64,000 bases of DNA from Oscillospiraceae bacterium (GTDB lineage: Bacteria > Bacillota > Clostridia > Oscillospirales > Ruminococcaceae), in assembly GCA_017532085.1 (NCBI GenBank), contig JAFXJT010000046.1:1-64000 (forward strand). The letters are read 5' to 3'. Numbering within the stretch: position 1 is the first letter of the stretch; each line of letters begins with the position of its first letter. A program made the position numbers and the translations under genes. Below the pieces are notes generated by a model. The model saw only the letters and a list, made by a program, of their open reading frames with translations. It did no database searches and had not been told where the DNA came from. Of the stretch, positions 1 through 8,908 are shown piece by piece.

Positions 1-608
1 CCCTTGCGGTGAGGACCATCCAGGATCATCTGATCGCCGGTGTAAGCGTGAATGGTGTTCATGATACCGCTCTGGATAGGAGCGTAATCGTTCAGAGCCT
101 TAGCCATAGGAGCCAGGCAGTTGGTGGTGCAGGATGCTGCGGAGATGATGGTATCATCAGCAGTCAGAGTGTTCTCGTTAACAGAGAATACGATGGTAGG
201 CAGATCGTTGCCTGCGGGAGCAGAGATAACAACCTTCTTTGCGCCTGCATCGATGTGAGCCTGAGACTTCTCCTTGGAGCAGTAGAAGCCGGTGCACTCC
301 AGAACAACGTCAACGCCCAGCTCGCCCCAAGGCAGCTCGGCAGCATTTGCCTTAGCATAGATGGTCAGGGTCTTGCCATCTACGGTGATAGTACCTGCCT
401 CATCATCAGCGACAACGGTGTGAACAGCCTCACCGATCTTGCCGCAGTAACCGCCCTGTGCGGTGTCATACTTCAGAAGATGTGCCAGCATGGAGGGCTT
501 GGTCAGGTCATTGATTGCAACAATCTCATAACCTTCAGCACCAAACATCTGACGGAATGCGAGACGGCCGATACGGCCAAAGCCATTGATAGCTACTTTA
601 ACGGACAT
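1..608 (-). CDS. gap: Glyceraldehyde-3-phosphate dehydrogenase, 5' part (runs off the left edge)
   Basis: Glycolytic GAPDH converts glyceraldehyde-3-phosphate to 1,3-bisphosphoglycerate with NAD. About 202 N-terminal residues are inside the window; the gene continues past base 1. The protein starts [20 protein letters not shown], the NAD-binding Rossmann fold of the family. The catalytic cysteine motif [12 protein letters not shown] is readable near bases 120-155. The ATG at 608-606 is set by a strong Shine-Dalgarno (GGAGGT, bases 616-621 on the complement) seven bases upstream. It has its own sigma-A promoter whose -35 box lies in a LacI/CcpA-like site (see the promoter entry). Codons are of the highly expressed type. 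Identity is secure; only the missing 3' end limits it. Confidence 0.96.
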   Translation of the reverse strand, partial: MSVKVAINGFGRIGRLAFRQMFGAEGYEIVAINDLTKPSMLAHLLKYDTAQGGYCGKIGEAVHTVVADDEAGTITVDGKTLTIYAKANAAELPWGELGVDVVLECTGFYCSKEKSQAHIDAGAKKVVISAPAGNDLPTIVFSVNENTLTADDTIISAASCTTNCLAPMAKALNDYAPIQSGIMNTIHAYTGDQMILDGPHRK

Positions 609-639
609 TGGAATTACCTCCTGATAATTTGATACCTAT

Positions 640-675
640 ATTTTACACCATTTTTTCTCAAATTGCAAGCGCTTT
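640..675 (-). promoter_or_regulatory. gap promoter with overlapping cre-like operator
   Basis: On the minus strand TTGCAA (668-663), a 17-base spacer and TAAAAT (645-640) form a sigma-A promoter about 30 bases before the gap start. The -35 is embedded in TTGCAAGCGCTTTGA (663-677 on the plus strand), which matches the catabolite-repression element pattern WTGNAANCGNWWNCA at all but one fixed position. LacI/CcpA control is inferred. The 13-base core AATTGCAAGCGCT (661-673) recurs in the promoter at 46.05 kb. Confidence 0.6.
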
Positions 676-787
676 GATAAAAAAATAACGTATTGCACCG
701 AAAAAGCGGGATTTTATGCAGGATGCACGATTGGTTTTCGTATTTTTTGTGCATTCTGACAAAATCGAAGAAAATTGTCGAAATTCG

Positions 788-816
788 TCGAAAATTTCCG
801 AAATGTGGTGTATAAT
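788..816 (+). promoter_or_regulatory. Promoter candidate for the kinase-like gene at 917
   Basis: A perfect TATAAT (811-816) lies about 100 bases upstream of the next gene. The best -35 at 17-base spacing is weak (TCGAAA, 788-793, 4 of 6 consensus). The 609-916 interval otherwise holds only this promoter and the divergent gap promoter; I see no gene in it. Confidence 0.45.
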
Positions 817-916
817 GTGAGTGCGAAGGAATTATCAGGGTATTTTTTATGTGGTTTTGATACAGACTACAGAGGATAGCAAAGGGCATATGTGATGAAA
901 GAAGGAGGTGTTTGGA

Positions 917-1996
917 TTGCGGTTATCGGATTCGATGCGTTTGGCGTTGGAGACATTATATTCCGACAGCAATGAGCCGATTTGTGTTGTAGATGGGACG
1001 TATCATATTCTTTGGACATCCGATTCCCGTGCCGAACAGCTATTGCCCTCTTTTTGTGCGGCGATGCAGGCCTCCGGTACGTATGCTCTGCCGATTCAGG
1101 GGAAAGAATACTGCTTTCCCGTTGGCAGTGATGCGGTCAAATGCCGCATCGAAATCCTGAAGGGATGCGAAGAAACAGTATATTTGCTTCGCTTTTCCTA
1201 CACTGAGAATCTCCTGGATCGTCCTGTTTCATCACAGCCGCTGCTTGCGGTGTGTGCCGAAGAGATTCGTACCGCTCTTGCGGTTATGGTGCAGGCGATT
1301 GCGATGCTGTATGAGCAGCTGAAGGCTGTCAAAGCGGAGCCTGCCGCATATGATTCGGTGGATATGCTGCTTGCACCTTGCTATGAGCTGTTGAATCTTT
1401 CGCTTCGCTGCTCGGAGCTTGTTTGGTATGAGAGTGTGGATACCGAGCACACCGAATATCCAGCGGTGGATGTGGGACAGATATTGCTGAAATATGCAGA
1501 ATCACTGCGGAAAATCACAAAGGGGATTCTGACCGTTGAAACCAATGATCCATTGGTGGGTTTGACGGCAGCACTGGATGCCGAACGACTGGAATTTGCA
1601 CTTTTGATCATGTTTTTGCTGGTGCAAGGCGGCAGACCGACGCATACACTGCTGCGTATTGCCGCAGAGCGGAGTGATGAGGATATCGAGATCAGCATGT
1701 GTGCCGCAGAAACGGGAGATCATGCCGAGCGATTGCATCCGCCGCTGCCCCATCCGGATGACGGAACAGCATTGGCTGCACAAGCATTGCTGCAGCGCTT
1801 CTGCCGCACATTCCGCTGCAAATTGATGAAGGTGCAGAAAAAAGAGGGCGATACCTTGCTTTTGCGGATTCCGTTTGCTGCATCTTCGACAACGGTTACA
1901 TTTCGCAATGGTGATTTTCGTTGTGTCGATCATCGGTTTTCCGATGCACGTGCCATGCTTTCTTCGATTCTCACCATGCGATATGGAAACAGTTGA
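917..1996 (+). CDS. Degenerate sensor histidine-kinase-like protein
   Basis: About 359 residues, soluble, no signal peptide. An N-terminal PAS-like segment (EPICVVDGTYHILWTSD) is followed near residue 115 by AEEIRTALAVMVQAIAML. This aligns with the DHp motif SHELRTPL of histidine kinases but has Glu where the phospho-acceptor His should be. The C-terminal third keeps an end resembling the kinase G2/F-box region (GTALAAQALLQRF...LLLRIPF), but no N-box Asn or DxGxG loop is visible. I infer a pseudokinase or signalling relic rather than an active kinase. Start choice: GGAGG at 904-908 points to TTG at 917 (8-base spacing); an in-frame GTG at 908 overlaps the Shine-Dalgarno itself. No response regulator is adjacent. 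Confidence 0.5.
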   Translation: MRLSDSMRLALETLYSDSNEPICVVDGTYHILWTSDSRAEQLLPSFCAAMQASGTYALPIQGKEYCFPVGSDAVKCRIEILKGCEETVYLLRFSYTENLLDRPVSSQPLLAVCAEEIRTALAVMVQAIAMLYEQLKAVKAEPAAYDSVDMLLAPCYELLNLSLRCSELVWYESVDTEHTEYPAVDVGQILLKYAESLRKITKGILTVETNDPLVGLTAALDAERLEFALLIMFLLVQGGRPTHTLLRIAAERSDEDIEISMCAAETGDHAERLHPPLPHPDDGTALAAQALLQRFCRTFRCKLMKVQKKEGDTLLLRIPFAASSTTVTFRNGDFRCVDHRFSDARAMLSSILTMRYGNS

Positions 1997-2073
1997 CGGC
2001 AGATTGTTGATATTGCATGAATTAAGGCTCGGTTTTTTGTGAATCCCGCACTTCATAAATTGTTCATTTTCTC

Positions 2074-2102
2074 TTGACTTTTTTGTCTCGGTGTGCTATA
2101 CT
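2074..2102 (+). promoter_or_regulatory. Strong promoter of the prepilin gene
   Basis: TTGACT (2074-2079), 17-base spacer, TATACT (2097-2102) with an extended -10 TGC. This suggests that the prepilin gene is transcribed independently of the kinase-like gene. A Shine-Dalgarno AGGAGG follows at 2161-2166. Confidence 0.75.
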
Positions 2103-2172
2103 GAAACTGGTATACCACCGCTGATAAATTTTGTTTGCTGTGGGAGACTCTGATTTATGAAGGAGGGCTATT

Positions 2173-2862
2173 ATGTCTCGAAATCCAAAGAATCCAGTCC
2201 GACTTAAGGGCTTTACACTAATTGAGCTGATCGTTGTAATTGCGATCATTGGTATTTTGACTGCGCTGCTGGTGCCGACCATGAGCGGCTATATCAGAAG
2301 AAGCCGCTTGAACACCGCAAACAGTAATGCAAAAGTTGTGTTCAACTCGATTCAGACCATTTGTCAGGAATTGCAGTTTAAGGAGTGCGGCAAGAAAACC
2401 ACGACATTCTATGGGCAGACCGCAGCAGGAGATGCCATTACAGAAGGTGCGATTCTGATTTATGCCGACGAGGGCAATGTGGAGCGTGTTTGGGTAGCGG
2501 CCGGCGCCGGTTCTGCATTGACGGAAGATGCTACAAAGATTCCGGATCTGGATGATAAATCGACCAAAGTTGCATTGATGCAGCGAATTGACCGTTTGTT
2601 TTCTGACAATTCAGAAGTAGCATGGGCAGTATATATTCAGAACTATCAGGTTCGTGCTGCATTCTGTGCAGATTCTGCCGGCACAGGTTATGTGGGCAGC
2701 TATCCGACGCAGCAGACCGAGAAGATTGAGGACGAAACCAGAAGCGGATCCGGTTGTCCCGATACGCATACCTGTTCCAAGTCTACCTGCCGCAATATCG
2801 AAGAGCTGTGTGAGACAGCTGATCTCTTGATTTCCCATTATGTTGATCCTGCTTGGGATTGA
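2173..2862 (+). CDS. Type IV prepilin-like / pseudopilin protein
   Basis: 229 residues. The first 13 residues form a basic leader ending in Gly, followed by FTLIELIVVIAIIGILTALL, the class III signal and hydrophobic stalk of type IV pilins and type II pseudopilins, with the conserved Glu at mature position 5. Prepilin peptidase would be expected to cut between G13 and F14. The globular part has a Cys cluster near the C-terminus (CPDTHTCSKSTCRN), unusual but compatible with disulfides outside the cell. No assembly ATPase, platform protein or peptidase gene is nearby, so it is an orphan subunit here. ATG at 2173 has AGGAGG six bases upstream. The gene ends before a bidirectional terminator. Confidence 0.85.
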   Translation: MSRNPKNPVRLKGFTLIELIVVIAIIGILTALLVPTMSGYIRRSRLNTANSNAKVVFNSIQTICQELQFKECGKKTTTFYGQTAAGDAITEGAILIYADEGNVERVWVAAGAGSALTEDATKIPDLDDKSTKVALMQRIDRLFSDNSEVAWAVYIQNYQVRAAFCADSAGTGYVGSYPTQQTEKIEDETRSGSGCPDTHTCSKSTCRNIEELCETADLLISHYVDPAWD

Positions 2863-2883
2863 GAATTCACAGAATAAAACAGA

Positions 2884-2917
2884 AAGCCGCTTTTGATGCA
2901 TTGATCAAAAGCGGCTT
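2884..2917. terminator. Bidirectional intrinsic terminator between convergent genes
   Basis: A perfect 14-base-pair inverted repeat (AAGCCGCTTTTGAT, 2884-2897 and 2904-2917) with a 6-base loop, followed by a T-rich stretch on the plus strand. It separates the prepilin gene from the convergent minus-strand gene ending at 2943. Confidence 0.85.
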
Positions 2918-2942
2918 GTTTGTTGTCAGAAATCATGTGCGA

Positions 2943-3959
2943 TTAATCGTACATGATTTCTTTTTTGCCATAGTAAGCATTCAGTTTATCGCTGGTAGAA
3001 AGCGTAAAGGTAACAGCGAATCCCAAAACCAGGGCAATCAGGAAGAAGGTGCAGGTCAGAGCAAAGCCTTCACCGCCGCGATGCTGGAACAGAAGAATGC
3101 TGCCGGGAATCAAAAGCAGCACAGAAGCAGCGCCAAAGAGGAAGGAAGTGAATCCTTTTAGCGGCTGAATTCGCAATACGATGGTGATGGCAAGGAGCGC
3201 CATGCCAATACCGGCAATGCGATAAATATTACCGGCAACATTGAGGAATCCGCTCAGTTCGGTACCTTCGGGGAAGGGCCGGGAGGCAAACAATGCCATA
3301 CAAGCACCGGCAATCACACCCAAAATGGTCAGGATAATTGAAACGGGGAAGCCTGCTTGTGCCAGATCTGCAAGCTGCTGCTGACGCAAAGCCTCCATCT
3401 GGCGGCGAGACTCAGCCGGATCCTTAGGCGGAGGTGCCTCCTTCAGACTTTCCACAGCACGTTTGGCCGCAGCCTTTTTGGCGGCTTCCAGATCCGCTTG
3501 ATCGAAGCTTACACGACGCTCCGGTTCAGGAGCAGCCTCTTCCAGCAGCTGAGAGGCATCCACCTGTGGCAATGCTTCCGTAGTTTTCTTTGCAGGAGCA
3601 GTATATGTTGCTTCCTCCAGCACAACACTGCTCTGTGCAGCTTGCTGCTGCTGGGAAAATGCTTGCTGTTGGAACTGAAGACGCTGCCGTTCAATGAATT
3701 CAGCCTTGAGCTCGGCAATCTCTTCCTGTGTATAAGGCGGCTGACCATTGTCTGCACGCTGCTGCTGTAAAATAGCGATTTGTTCCTCGCTGAGCTGTTG
3801 ATAGCGAGGTGTCTGCTGTGCAGGCTTTGCATCCTCTGCACCCATGTCGGAAAGCAGAGAAGCGGCGTCCACGGGAGCGGGTCCGCTGCGCTTGGGTGTA
3901 GGCGTATAGCTCGGTTCCTCCAACAGAGGTGTGCCGTTTCTTTCATCCAGTCCGTTCAT
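2943..3959 (-). CDS. Membrane protein with a Q/A/P-rich cytoplasmic N-terminus
   Basis: 338 residues of unknown function. Residues 1-195 are low-complexity and charged, rich in Gln, Ala, Pro and Glu (for example around SEEQIAILQQQ), probably disordered or partly coiled coil. Residues about 200-330 carry four hydrophobic segments (beginning SIILTILGVIAGACMALF), so the protein is anchored by its C-terminal half. There is no signal peptide. It has its own promoter at 4017-4045 but could also receive read-through from the LtaS-like gene upstream, since I see no convincing terminator between them. I do not recognise a family. Confidence 0.7.
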   Translation of the reverse strand: MNGLDERNGTPLLEEPSYTPTPKRSGPAPVDAASLLSDMGAEDAKPAQQTPRYQQLSEEQIAILQQQRADNGQPPYTQEEIAELKAEFIERQRLQFQQQAFSQQQQAAQSSVVLEEATYTAPAKKTTEALPQVDASQLLEEAAPEPERRVSFDQADLEAAKKAAAKRAVESLKEAPPPKDPAESRRQMEALRQQQLADLAQAGFPVSIILTILGVIAGACMALFASRPFPEGTELSGFLNVAGNIYRIAGIGMALLAITIVLRIQPLKGFTSFLFGAASVLLLIPGSILLFQHRGGEGFALTCTFFLIALVLGFAVTFTLSTSDKLNAYYGKKEIMYD

Positions 3960-4016
3960 CCGGTTTTATCCTCCATATCAATTCTTTGGCATACAGTACA
4001 AGTATCATATACAGTA

Positions 4017-4045
4017 ATTATACCAGAATTGTCGCCCGATTGCAA
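4017..4045 (-). promoter_or_regulatory. Promoter of the Q-rich membrane protein gene
   Basis: On the minus strand TTGCAA (4045-4040), 17-base spacer, TATAAT (4022-4017), followed by a leader of about 50 bases and a GGAGG Shine-Dalgarno. Confidence 0.7.
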
Positions 4046-4083
4046 TAGGAAATCGTAAATTTTGTAAAAAATCCGAGGCAATT

Positions 4084-5970
4084 TTACGAATCGGCGTCTA
4101 AGGGTCTTGTGCCGGTATAATTCTCACCCACAATGCGGTCATAGGTCAGCAGATCCAGCACAGCACTGCGCTGGGATTCTTCCAGAAAGATCGAAGCATA
4201 CACAGGATATTCCTTGCTTTGCTCCATTACGGTAGCATAGAAGGGATCGACAGGTGCACCTGTCATTTCCAGAATCAAATTGTTGAGATAGAACGCAGAG
4301 ATCATGGAATCGGGAACGGAATCGGTTTGCAGCGCAAAGTTGCTCCAGATCAGAGCGGTCTGCTCATGAAGCACCGTGCAGTTTTGGCTGTCAATACCCA
4401 TAGCGCTATACAGGTTTCCTTCTGCACGCATGGAAGGGAAATGATCTCCCACGAACAGCAGTACAGTCGGTTCGCCGGATTCGGAAAGCGCATCGGTGAA
4501 ATCTTTGAGTGCTTCTCCCGTTGCACGGATGCCTTCCAGATAGATATCCAGTTCGGTGCCGTTTTCGATCCAGTTATAGGGCTGATGGTTCTGCATGGTA
4601 GTGGTATGGATAAACATGGGCTGATCATGATCCTTCAGCAGCTGCTGCAGCTGTGCAAACACAGTCGCATCGGAGACATAGCCGTTGGGATAGGTTTCTA
4701 CGGGCACGGTCAGATCTTCATCAAAGAGCATCGTATCAAAACCGAAGGTGTCATAGATGCGGTCACGGTTATAGAAGGTGCGGGTGAAGGGATGGACATA
4801 GGCAGTCTGATAGCCCAGATCCCGATAATAGGATACGAAGGAGGAGGGTGCTTCGGGGATAATCTCTGCCTGAGGTGTGATGGTATCCATTAAGGAACGG
4901 ACAGGCAATCCGAACAGCAGTTCAAATTCGGTACGAACGGTGTAAGAGGCAAAGGTGGGGACTGCGACACGCAGCACCACACTGTCGGCAGCCACTGCAT
5001 CAAAGGGAGCATAGGCATCGGTTTCCAGTTCGATTGCTTCCAAAGCACGGAAATCTGCAAAGGCTTCGGACATGACTACAATCACATTGGGATGTACATA
5101 GTCGCTGTTCTGCGGCTTTGCCGGTGCTGTAAGCGCCTGCTGCATCATAGCAGCGTCATAGCCTTCGGGTTTGCGAAGTGAATCCGCAAGCTTTTCGGAG
5201 GTGGTCTCCACGATAAAGGCAAGCATACTGTTGTTATTGAATTTTTCATTGGTAGAAAAAGCATTTTCCGAAGCGGAGGTATCGACTTTGAATACGCCGT
5301 ATACCGAATGTGAAATGCCCGGCACACAGATGACAGCGACATATGTACCCAGACAGGCAGCTGCGGATATGACACGCTTGCGCAGCGGCGCAGTAAAGGC
5401 GGGATTCTGCCAGAACATTACGCCCAATACCAAAAACAGCAGCAGAACATAAATCACCAGCGGAAGTGTAATCTGAATATAGGCAAAGCTGGTGAGATTT
5501 TTGACATTGGGTGCCAGAGACAAATCGACAAGCTTGAAGTGATTGCCGTTGGTACTGAATTTGAACAGCTCTACTACACTGATGGTCATATAGAGCAGAC
5601 CCTGCACCCATGCAGCAATCCAGACTCGATTCGTCAGCACAAGAATAAAGCAGTAAAGCAGATATGCCATAATGAAATCGAAAATCAGCACACTGGTACG
5701 ATTCATGCAGAACTCCAGAAATTCAGAGACCTGCACAAACTGATTCAGTTCTGCCAGACAAACGATAAATACAGGGAAAAGCCATGTGAGAATCAGATTC
5801 AGAACACGGTCATTCTGCTGATTATGCAGACGTTCTGCCTGCATATGGCGATATTTCTCCCGGATTTTTGCTTTCCAAGCCTGCAGGCGGACAGCTGCGG
5901 GCTTGGGAGCGGATGCCGTGGAGGCAGGATTGACAGCGGGGGTGGTTTTTTCCTTGATAAAGTTTGGCAT
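4084..5970 (-). CDS. LtaS-like phosphoglycerol transferase / sulfatase-family membrane enzyme
   Basis: 628 residues. The N-terminal 240 residues carry about five transmembrane segments; the C-terminal domain is an extracellular alkaline-phosphatase-superfamily (sulfatase fold) domain. It opens with VHPNVIVVMSEAFADF (metal-binding Glu), has YTVRTEFELLFG, where the catalytic Thr of LtaS enzymes is expected, and LLFVGDHFPSM, the late metal-binding Asp-His pair. Family members move glycerol-phosphate from phosphatidylglycerol to lipoteichoic acid or other surface glycans; the exact acceptor cannot be read. It is the last gene of a run with the 953-aa membrane protein (54 bases upstream) and the dockerin LRR protein, suggesting envelope assembly. 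Confidence 0.85.
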   Translation of the reverse strand: MPNFIKEKTTPAVNPASTASAPKPAAVRLQAWKAKIREKYRHMQAERLHNQQNDRVLNLILTWLFPVFIVCLAELNQFVQVSEFLEFCMNRTSVLIFDFIMAYLLYCFILVLTNRVWIAAWVQGLLYMTISVVELFKFSTNGNHFKLVDLSLAPNVKNLTSFAYIQITLPLVIYVLLLFLVLGVMFWQNPAFTAPLRKRVISAAACLGTYVAVICVPGISHSVYGVFKVDTSASENAFSTNEKFNNNSMLAFIVETTSEKLADSLRKPEGYDAAMMQQALTAPAKPQNSDYVHPNVIVVMSEAFADFRALEAIELETDAYAPFDAVAADSVVLRVAVPTFASYTVRTEFELLFGLPVRSLMDTITPQAEIIPEAPSSFVSYYRDLGYQTAYVHPFTRTFYNRDRIYDTFGFDTMLFDEDLTVPVETYPNGYVSDATVFAQLQQLLKDHDQPMFIHTTTMQNHQPYNWIENGTELDIYLEGIRATGEALKDFTDALSESGEPTVLLFVGDHFPSMRAEGNLYSAMGIDSQNCTVLHEQTALIWSNFALQTDSVPDSMISAFYLNNLILEMTGAPVDPFYATVMEQSKEYPVYASIFLEESQRSAVLDLLTYDRIVGENYTGTRPLDADS

Positions 5971-6024
5971 TTTTCTTATTCCTCTATTTCTCGAAAACGG
6001 GTGGATGCATTTGTGACGGAAGAT

Positions 6025-8886
6025 TCAATCCGGTGTGTGCAGCAATGTTGCTTCCAGAGCGGCATCTTTGCTGAAAACACTGGTATCATCGGCCTCCAGC
6101 CGAATGGTCAGCGTGGTATGGTCCTCGGTCAGAAACCAGCCGGGAGAGGCAGCAAGAGGGATCAGCAATGTTCCATCCTGCGCGATAAAGTCCATGGAGA
6201 TCGTTTCCCGGATCTCATGGGTATTGCAGACAAAAGAAACGGTACCGGCTGCACGACCGGAAAGTCCGGAAATTGTAAGCTGTAAAAAATCGCTTTCTCT
6301 GCCGCTGATCGGCTGATCAAAGGTAAGATCTGTACGCAGTACCGCACGCAGATTGTTGGTGCTTGACTGTATGGAAGCCGATATCGGCACGAGCGTTTTT
6401 GCAGCCTCGGATTGTGCCCAGACAATGGGCAGCATCTGCAGATCCTCTTGTGTCAGACGATAGATGAAGGTGCGCCATGCAGGGAGTGCCTGTTCGGGCA
6501 GATCGGTGCTCTTTGTCATAAACAGAAGATCTTTATAAGTATAGGGGACATAGCCTTCAGTCAGCAGCCATTCATATACAGAAAAGCTGCGCAGAGATGT
6601 GGTCATTTCATCAATCAGCGTACCGTTTTGCAGCAGAACCAGTTTGGGCGGATTGGCTTTCAGCTCTTCCAGTGCGATTTGCTGCATGGTGGAGTTGCTG
6701 ATGTTATACAGTGAGGTATAGCGGGTAGGCAGCTTCTGATCCATCATCATGGTCATAGCAATATAAATGGTGCCGTTGAAAACGCTGTCTTCGGGATCGG
6801 TACAGACTGCCCGGCAAAGCTCCGCATAATTCTGGATTCTTGTGGCACGGGTTCCGGGCAGATAGCCGCTGCCGAGCTTTGGGATTCCAAGAGCATCCCC
6901 ATCAATATAGACAGCATCTGCATCATGAGCAGTCCGTTTCACCTGCCAATCGGGAATGCATACCGGAAGCAGATTGCACATGGTAAATGCAATACACAGG
7001 ATTGCACCGGTTGCTGCCATGATATGCTGTTTTCTTCGGATAGAAGCAGCGTTTCGCAGCAGGGAAAACAGCAAGGGCAATGCAACACAAACTGCCAGCA
7101 TCATCCAATAATAGACAGCACGATCGCCTCCGTCATATCGGACATAGATGTAATTGGCGAGCAGCGGCGTACAGCAAAGCGTAAAGAGCAGCGCTTCCCA
7201 TGTACCAAGACGTGCTTTGCGATCCCGTAAACGATTCAGCAGCAGCAGAAACAATCCGACAAAGATAAGAGCGCCGAATTTCTTCAGCCACTCCGGATCC
7301 AACGCCACAGAGGCAAGATCGGTTTCCTTCAGCATAGCGCTGCCGTTGGTTTCGGTGGTTGTGCCGGTGTTTTCAAGGATATACTGCACAATATGCAAAA
7401 ACAGAGGAATGTAGCACAGCCCGACAATCAACAATGGAACGGCGCGGCGTATCCAAGGCAGACGGTTTTCTTTTTGTTTGAGGGATGCAAGCTCTTCTCT
7501 GCCCTCTTTTCGGGCGAATCGCAGTACCAGCACCGGCAGAAAGGCGATTGCCAGAACACCGCCGATGGAAGGATTCCATAATATGCCGAGAATCGAAAGC
7601 CAGATGAAGGCATAGAGACTGGCAATGGCGCTGGCTCTGATTTTGGGACTGTTGAGGATAAACAAAGTTAAAAACGCAAAGATCCAGCGGACAATATAAT
7701 TATATCCCCATTGTGCAAATACGGTTGGATACAGCAGCGATTGGAACAATAAAAAGGCTGCGGTTTTATCCTGAGAGAACCAACGTACAAGCAGTGCAGC
7801 GCCGCAGGCAATCAGCAAATTGCCGCAAACAACGCCGGGAGAAAGTGCGGCAAAGCTGTGATCGAAAAACAAAGCTGCAGTGCCGCTGTAAACATAATCG
7901 CAAAGTCCGTGGATGGGATAGAAATCGAAGTAAGGCAAGCTGCCGTAGCTGAGCAGCTGCTGGGTGGGAATGGCATATTCGCCATAGTGAAACCAATCGG
8001 TGAGAATGGATGGATTGGGCAGACAGTAGACAAGCGCTGCCGTTGCACTCACCATGGTAGAACACCAGATGCCGGGCTTTTTCTTGATCAAATGGTACAA
8101 TGCCATTGCCAGCAAAATGCCCGCAATGCAAAAACAAAACAGCATCCACGGAACCGAGGGATACAGGAATGTGATGCCATCTTCCGTTTCGCAAGGAAAA
8201 CGCCATGCATAGCAAAAGCTCAGCGGCAGCAGCAGTTGTGCGGAGCGGAGCAGTGCCGCAATACGGCTTGCTGAGGGGCGAAAGCCTTGCAGCAGCACCA
8301 GCAGGAAATCCAGCCAGAGCACCACAAGACAGAACGGTTCCGTCAATACAGCAGCAAATTGCAAACCCAATCCTGCATAAAGACATTGCATCAGGATCAC
8401 TGCTGTATATTGATGCAGCAAAATCGTCAAAAGCAGATCACGCACATCTTCACAGGATTGCTTCTGCCTCACAAGCAGCCAGAAGGCGGCAAAAGCGATC
8501 AGGACTGCCATCAGTACCGTGCTGCCGGAAAAGCGATCAAGCCAGATCTGACAAATGATCCAGATAGGGAGCAGCTCGGCAATGGGAGCGCGATCGCAAA
8601 CCGGCTGCCATAGATTCAGCAGCAGACCATAAAGAACAAAGACAATCGGCAATCCAAACAACAGCAAATTCATAATATTCAGCTCTGCGGTTTTGTTGAC
8701 TGCCGTCCAGGTAGCAAAGGTAACAGAGAATTCTTTGTATTGTTCAATCTGTGTCAGCCACCCGCATTGCCGGGCAACCGAAAATACGGTTAACAGGGAA
8801 AGCACGACCGCCATAATGAGATGCAGCGTAGTGTGAGGGATCAATAGCTTCCGCAGCAGCTCACCGGCAGAAACACGCTTTGACAT
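6025..8886 (-). CDS. Large polytopic membrane protein, probable GT-C-type glycosyltransferase
   Basis: 953 residues. About 600 N-terminal residues hold roughly a dozen or more hydrophobic segments, and the last 350 form a soluble, presumably extracytoplasmic domain. The segment YGSLPYFDFYPIHGLCDYVYSG recalls the loop of GT39/GT83-like lipid-linked sugar transferases, in which an HG...D pattern precedes a transmembrane helix. That resemblance is weak, and the acceptor and donor are unknown. It lies between a dockerin LRR protein (22 bases upstream) and an LtaS-like enzyme (54 bases downstream), so a role in making or decorating a surface polymer is inferred. Start ATG at 8886 has a nearby AAGGAG. 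Confidence 0.6.
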   Translation of the reverse strand: MSKRVSAGELLRKLLIPHTTLHLIMAVVLSLLTVFSVARQCGWLTQIEQYKEFSVTFATWTAVNKTAELNIMNLLLFGLPIVFVLYGLLLNLWQPVCDRAPIAELLPIWIICQIWLDRFSGSTVLMAVLIAFAAFWLLVRQKQSCEDVRDLLLTILLHQYTAVILMQCLYAGLGLQFAAVLTEPFCLVVLWLDFLLVLLQGFRPSASRIAALLRSAQLLLPLSFCYAWRFPCETEDGITFLYPSVPWMLFCFCIAGILLAMALYHLIKKKPGIWCSTMVSATAALVYCLPNPSILTDWFHYGEYAIPTQQLLSYGSLPYFDFYPIHGLCDYVYSGTAALFFDHSFAALSPGVVCGNLLIACGAALLVRWFSQDKTAAFLLFQSLLYPTVFAQWGYNYIVRWIFAFLTLFILNSPKIRASAIASLYAFIWLSILGILWNPSIGGVLAIAFLPVLVLRFARKEGREELASLKQKENRLPWIRRAVPLLIVGLCYIPLFLHIVQYILENTGTTTETNGSAMLKETDLASVALDPEWLKKFGALIFVGLFLLLLNRLRDRKARLGTWEALLFTLCCTPLLANYIYVRYDGGDRAVYYWMMLAVCVALPLLFSLLRNAASIRRKQHIMAATGAILCIAFTMCNLLPVCIPDWQVKRTAHDADAVYIDGDALGIPKLGSGYLPGTRATRIQNYAELCRAVCTDPEDSVFNGTIYIAMTMMMDQKLPTRYTSLYNISNSTMQQIALEELKANPPKLVLLQNGTLIDEMTTSLRSFSVYEWLLTEGYVPYTYKDLLFMTKSTDLPEQALPAWRTFIYRLTQEDLQMLPIVWAQSEAAKTLVPISASIQSSTNNLRAVLRTDLTFDQPISGRESDFLQLTISGLSGRAAGTVSFVCNTHEIRETISMDFIAQDGTLLIPLAASPGWFLTEDHTTLTIRLEADDTSVFSKDAALEATLLHTPD

Positions 8887-8908
8887 GGGTTCATCTCCTT
8901 GTTTTGTA

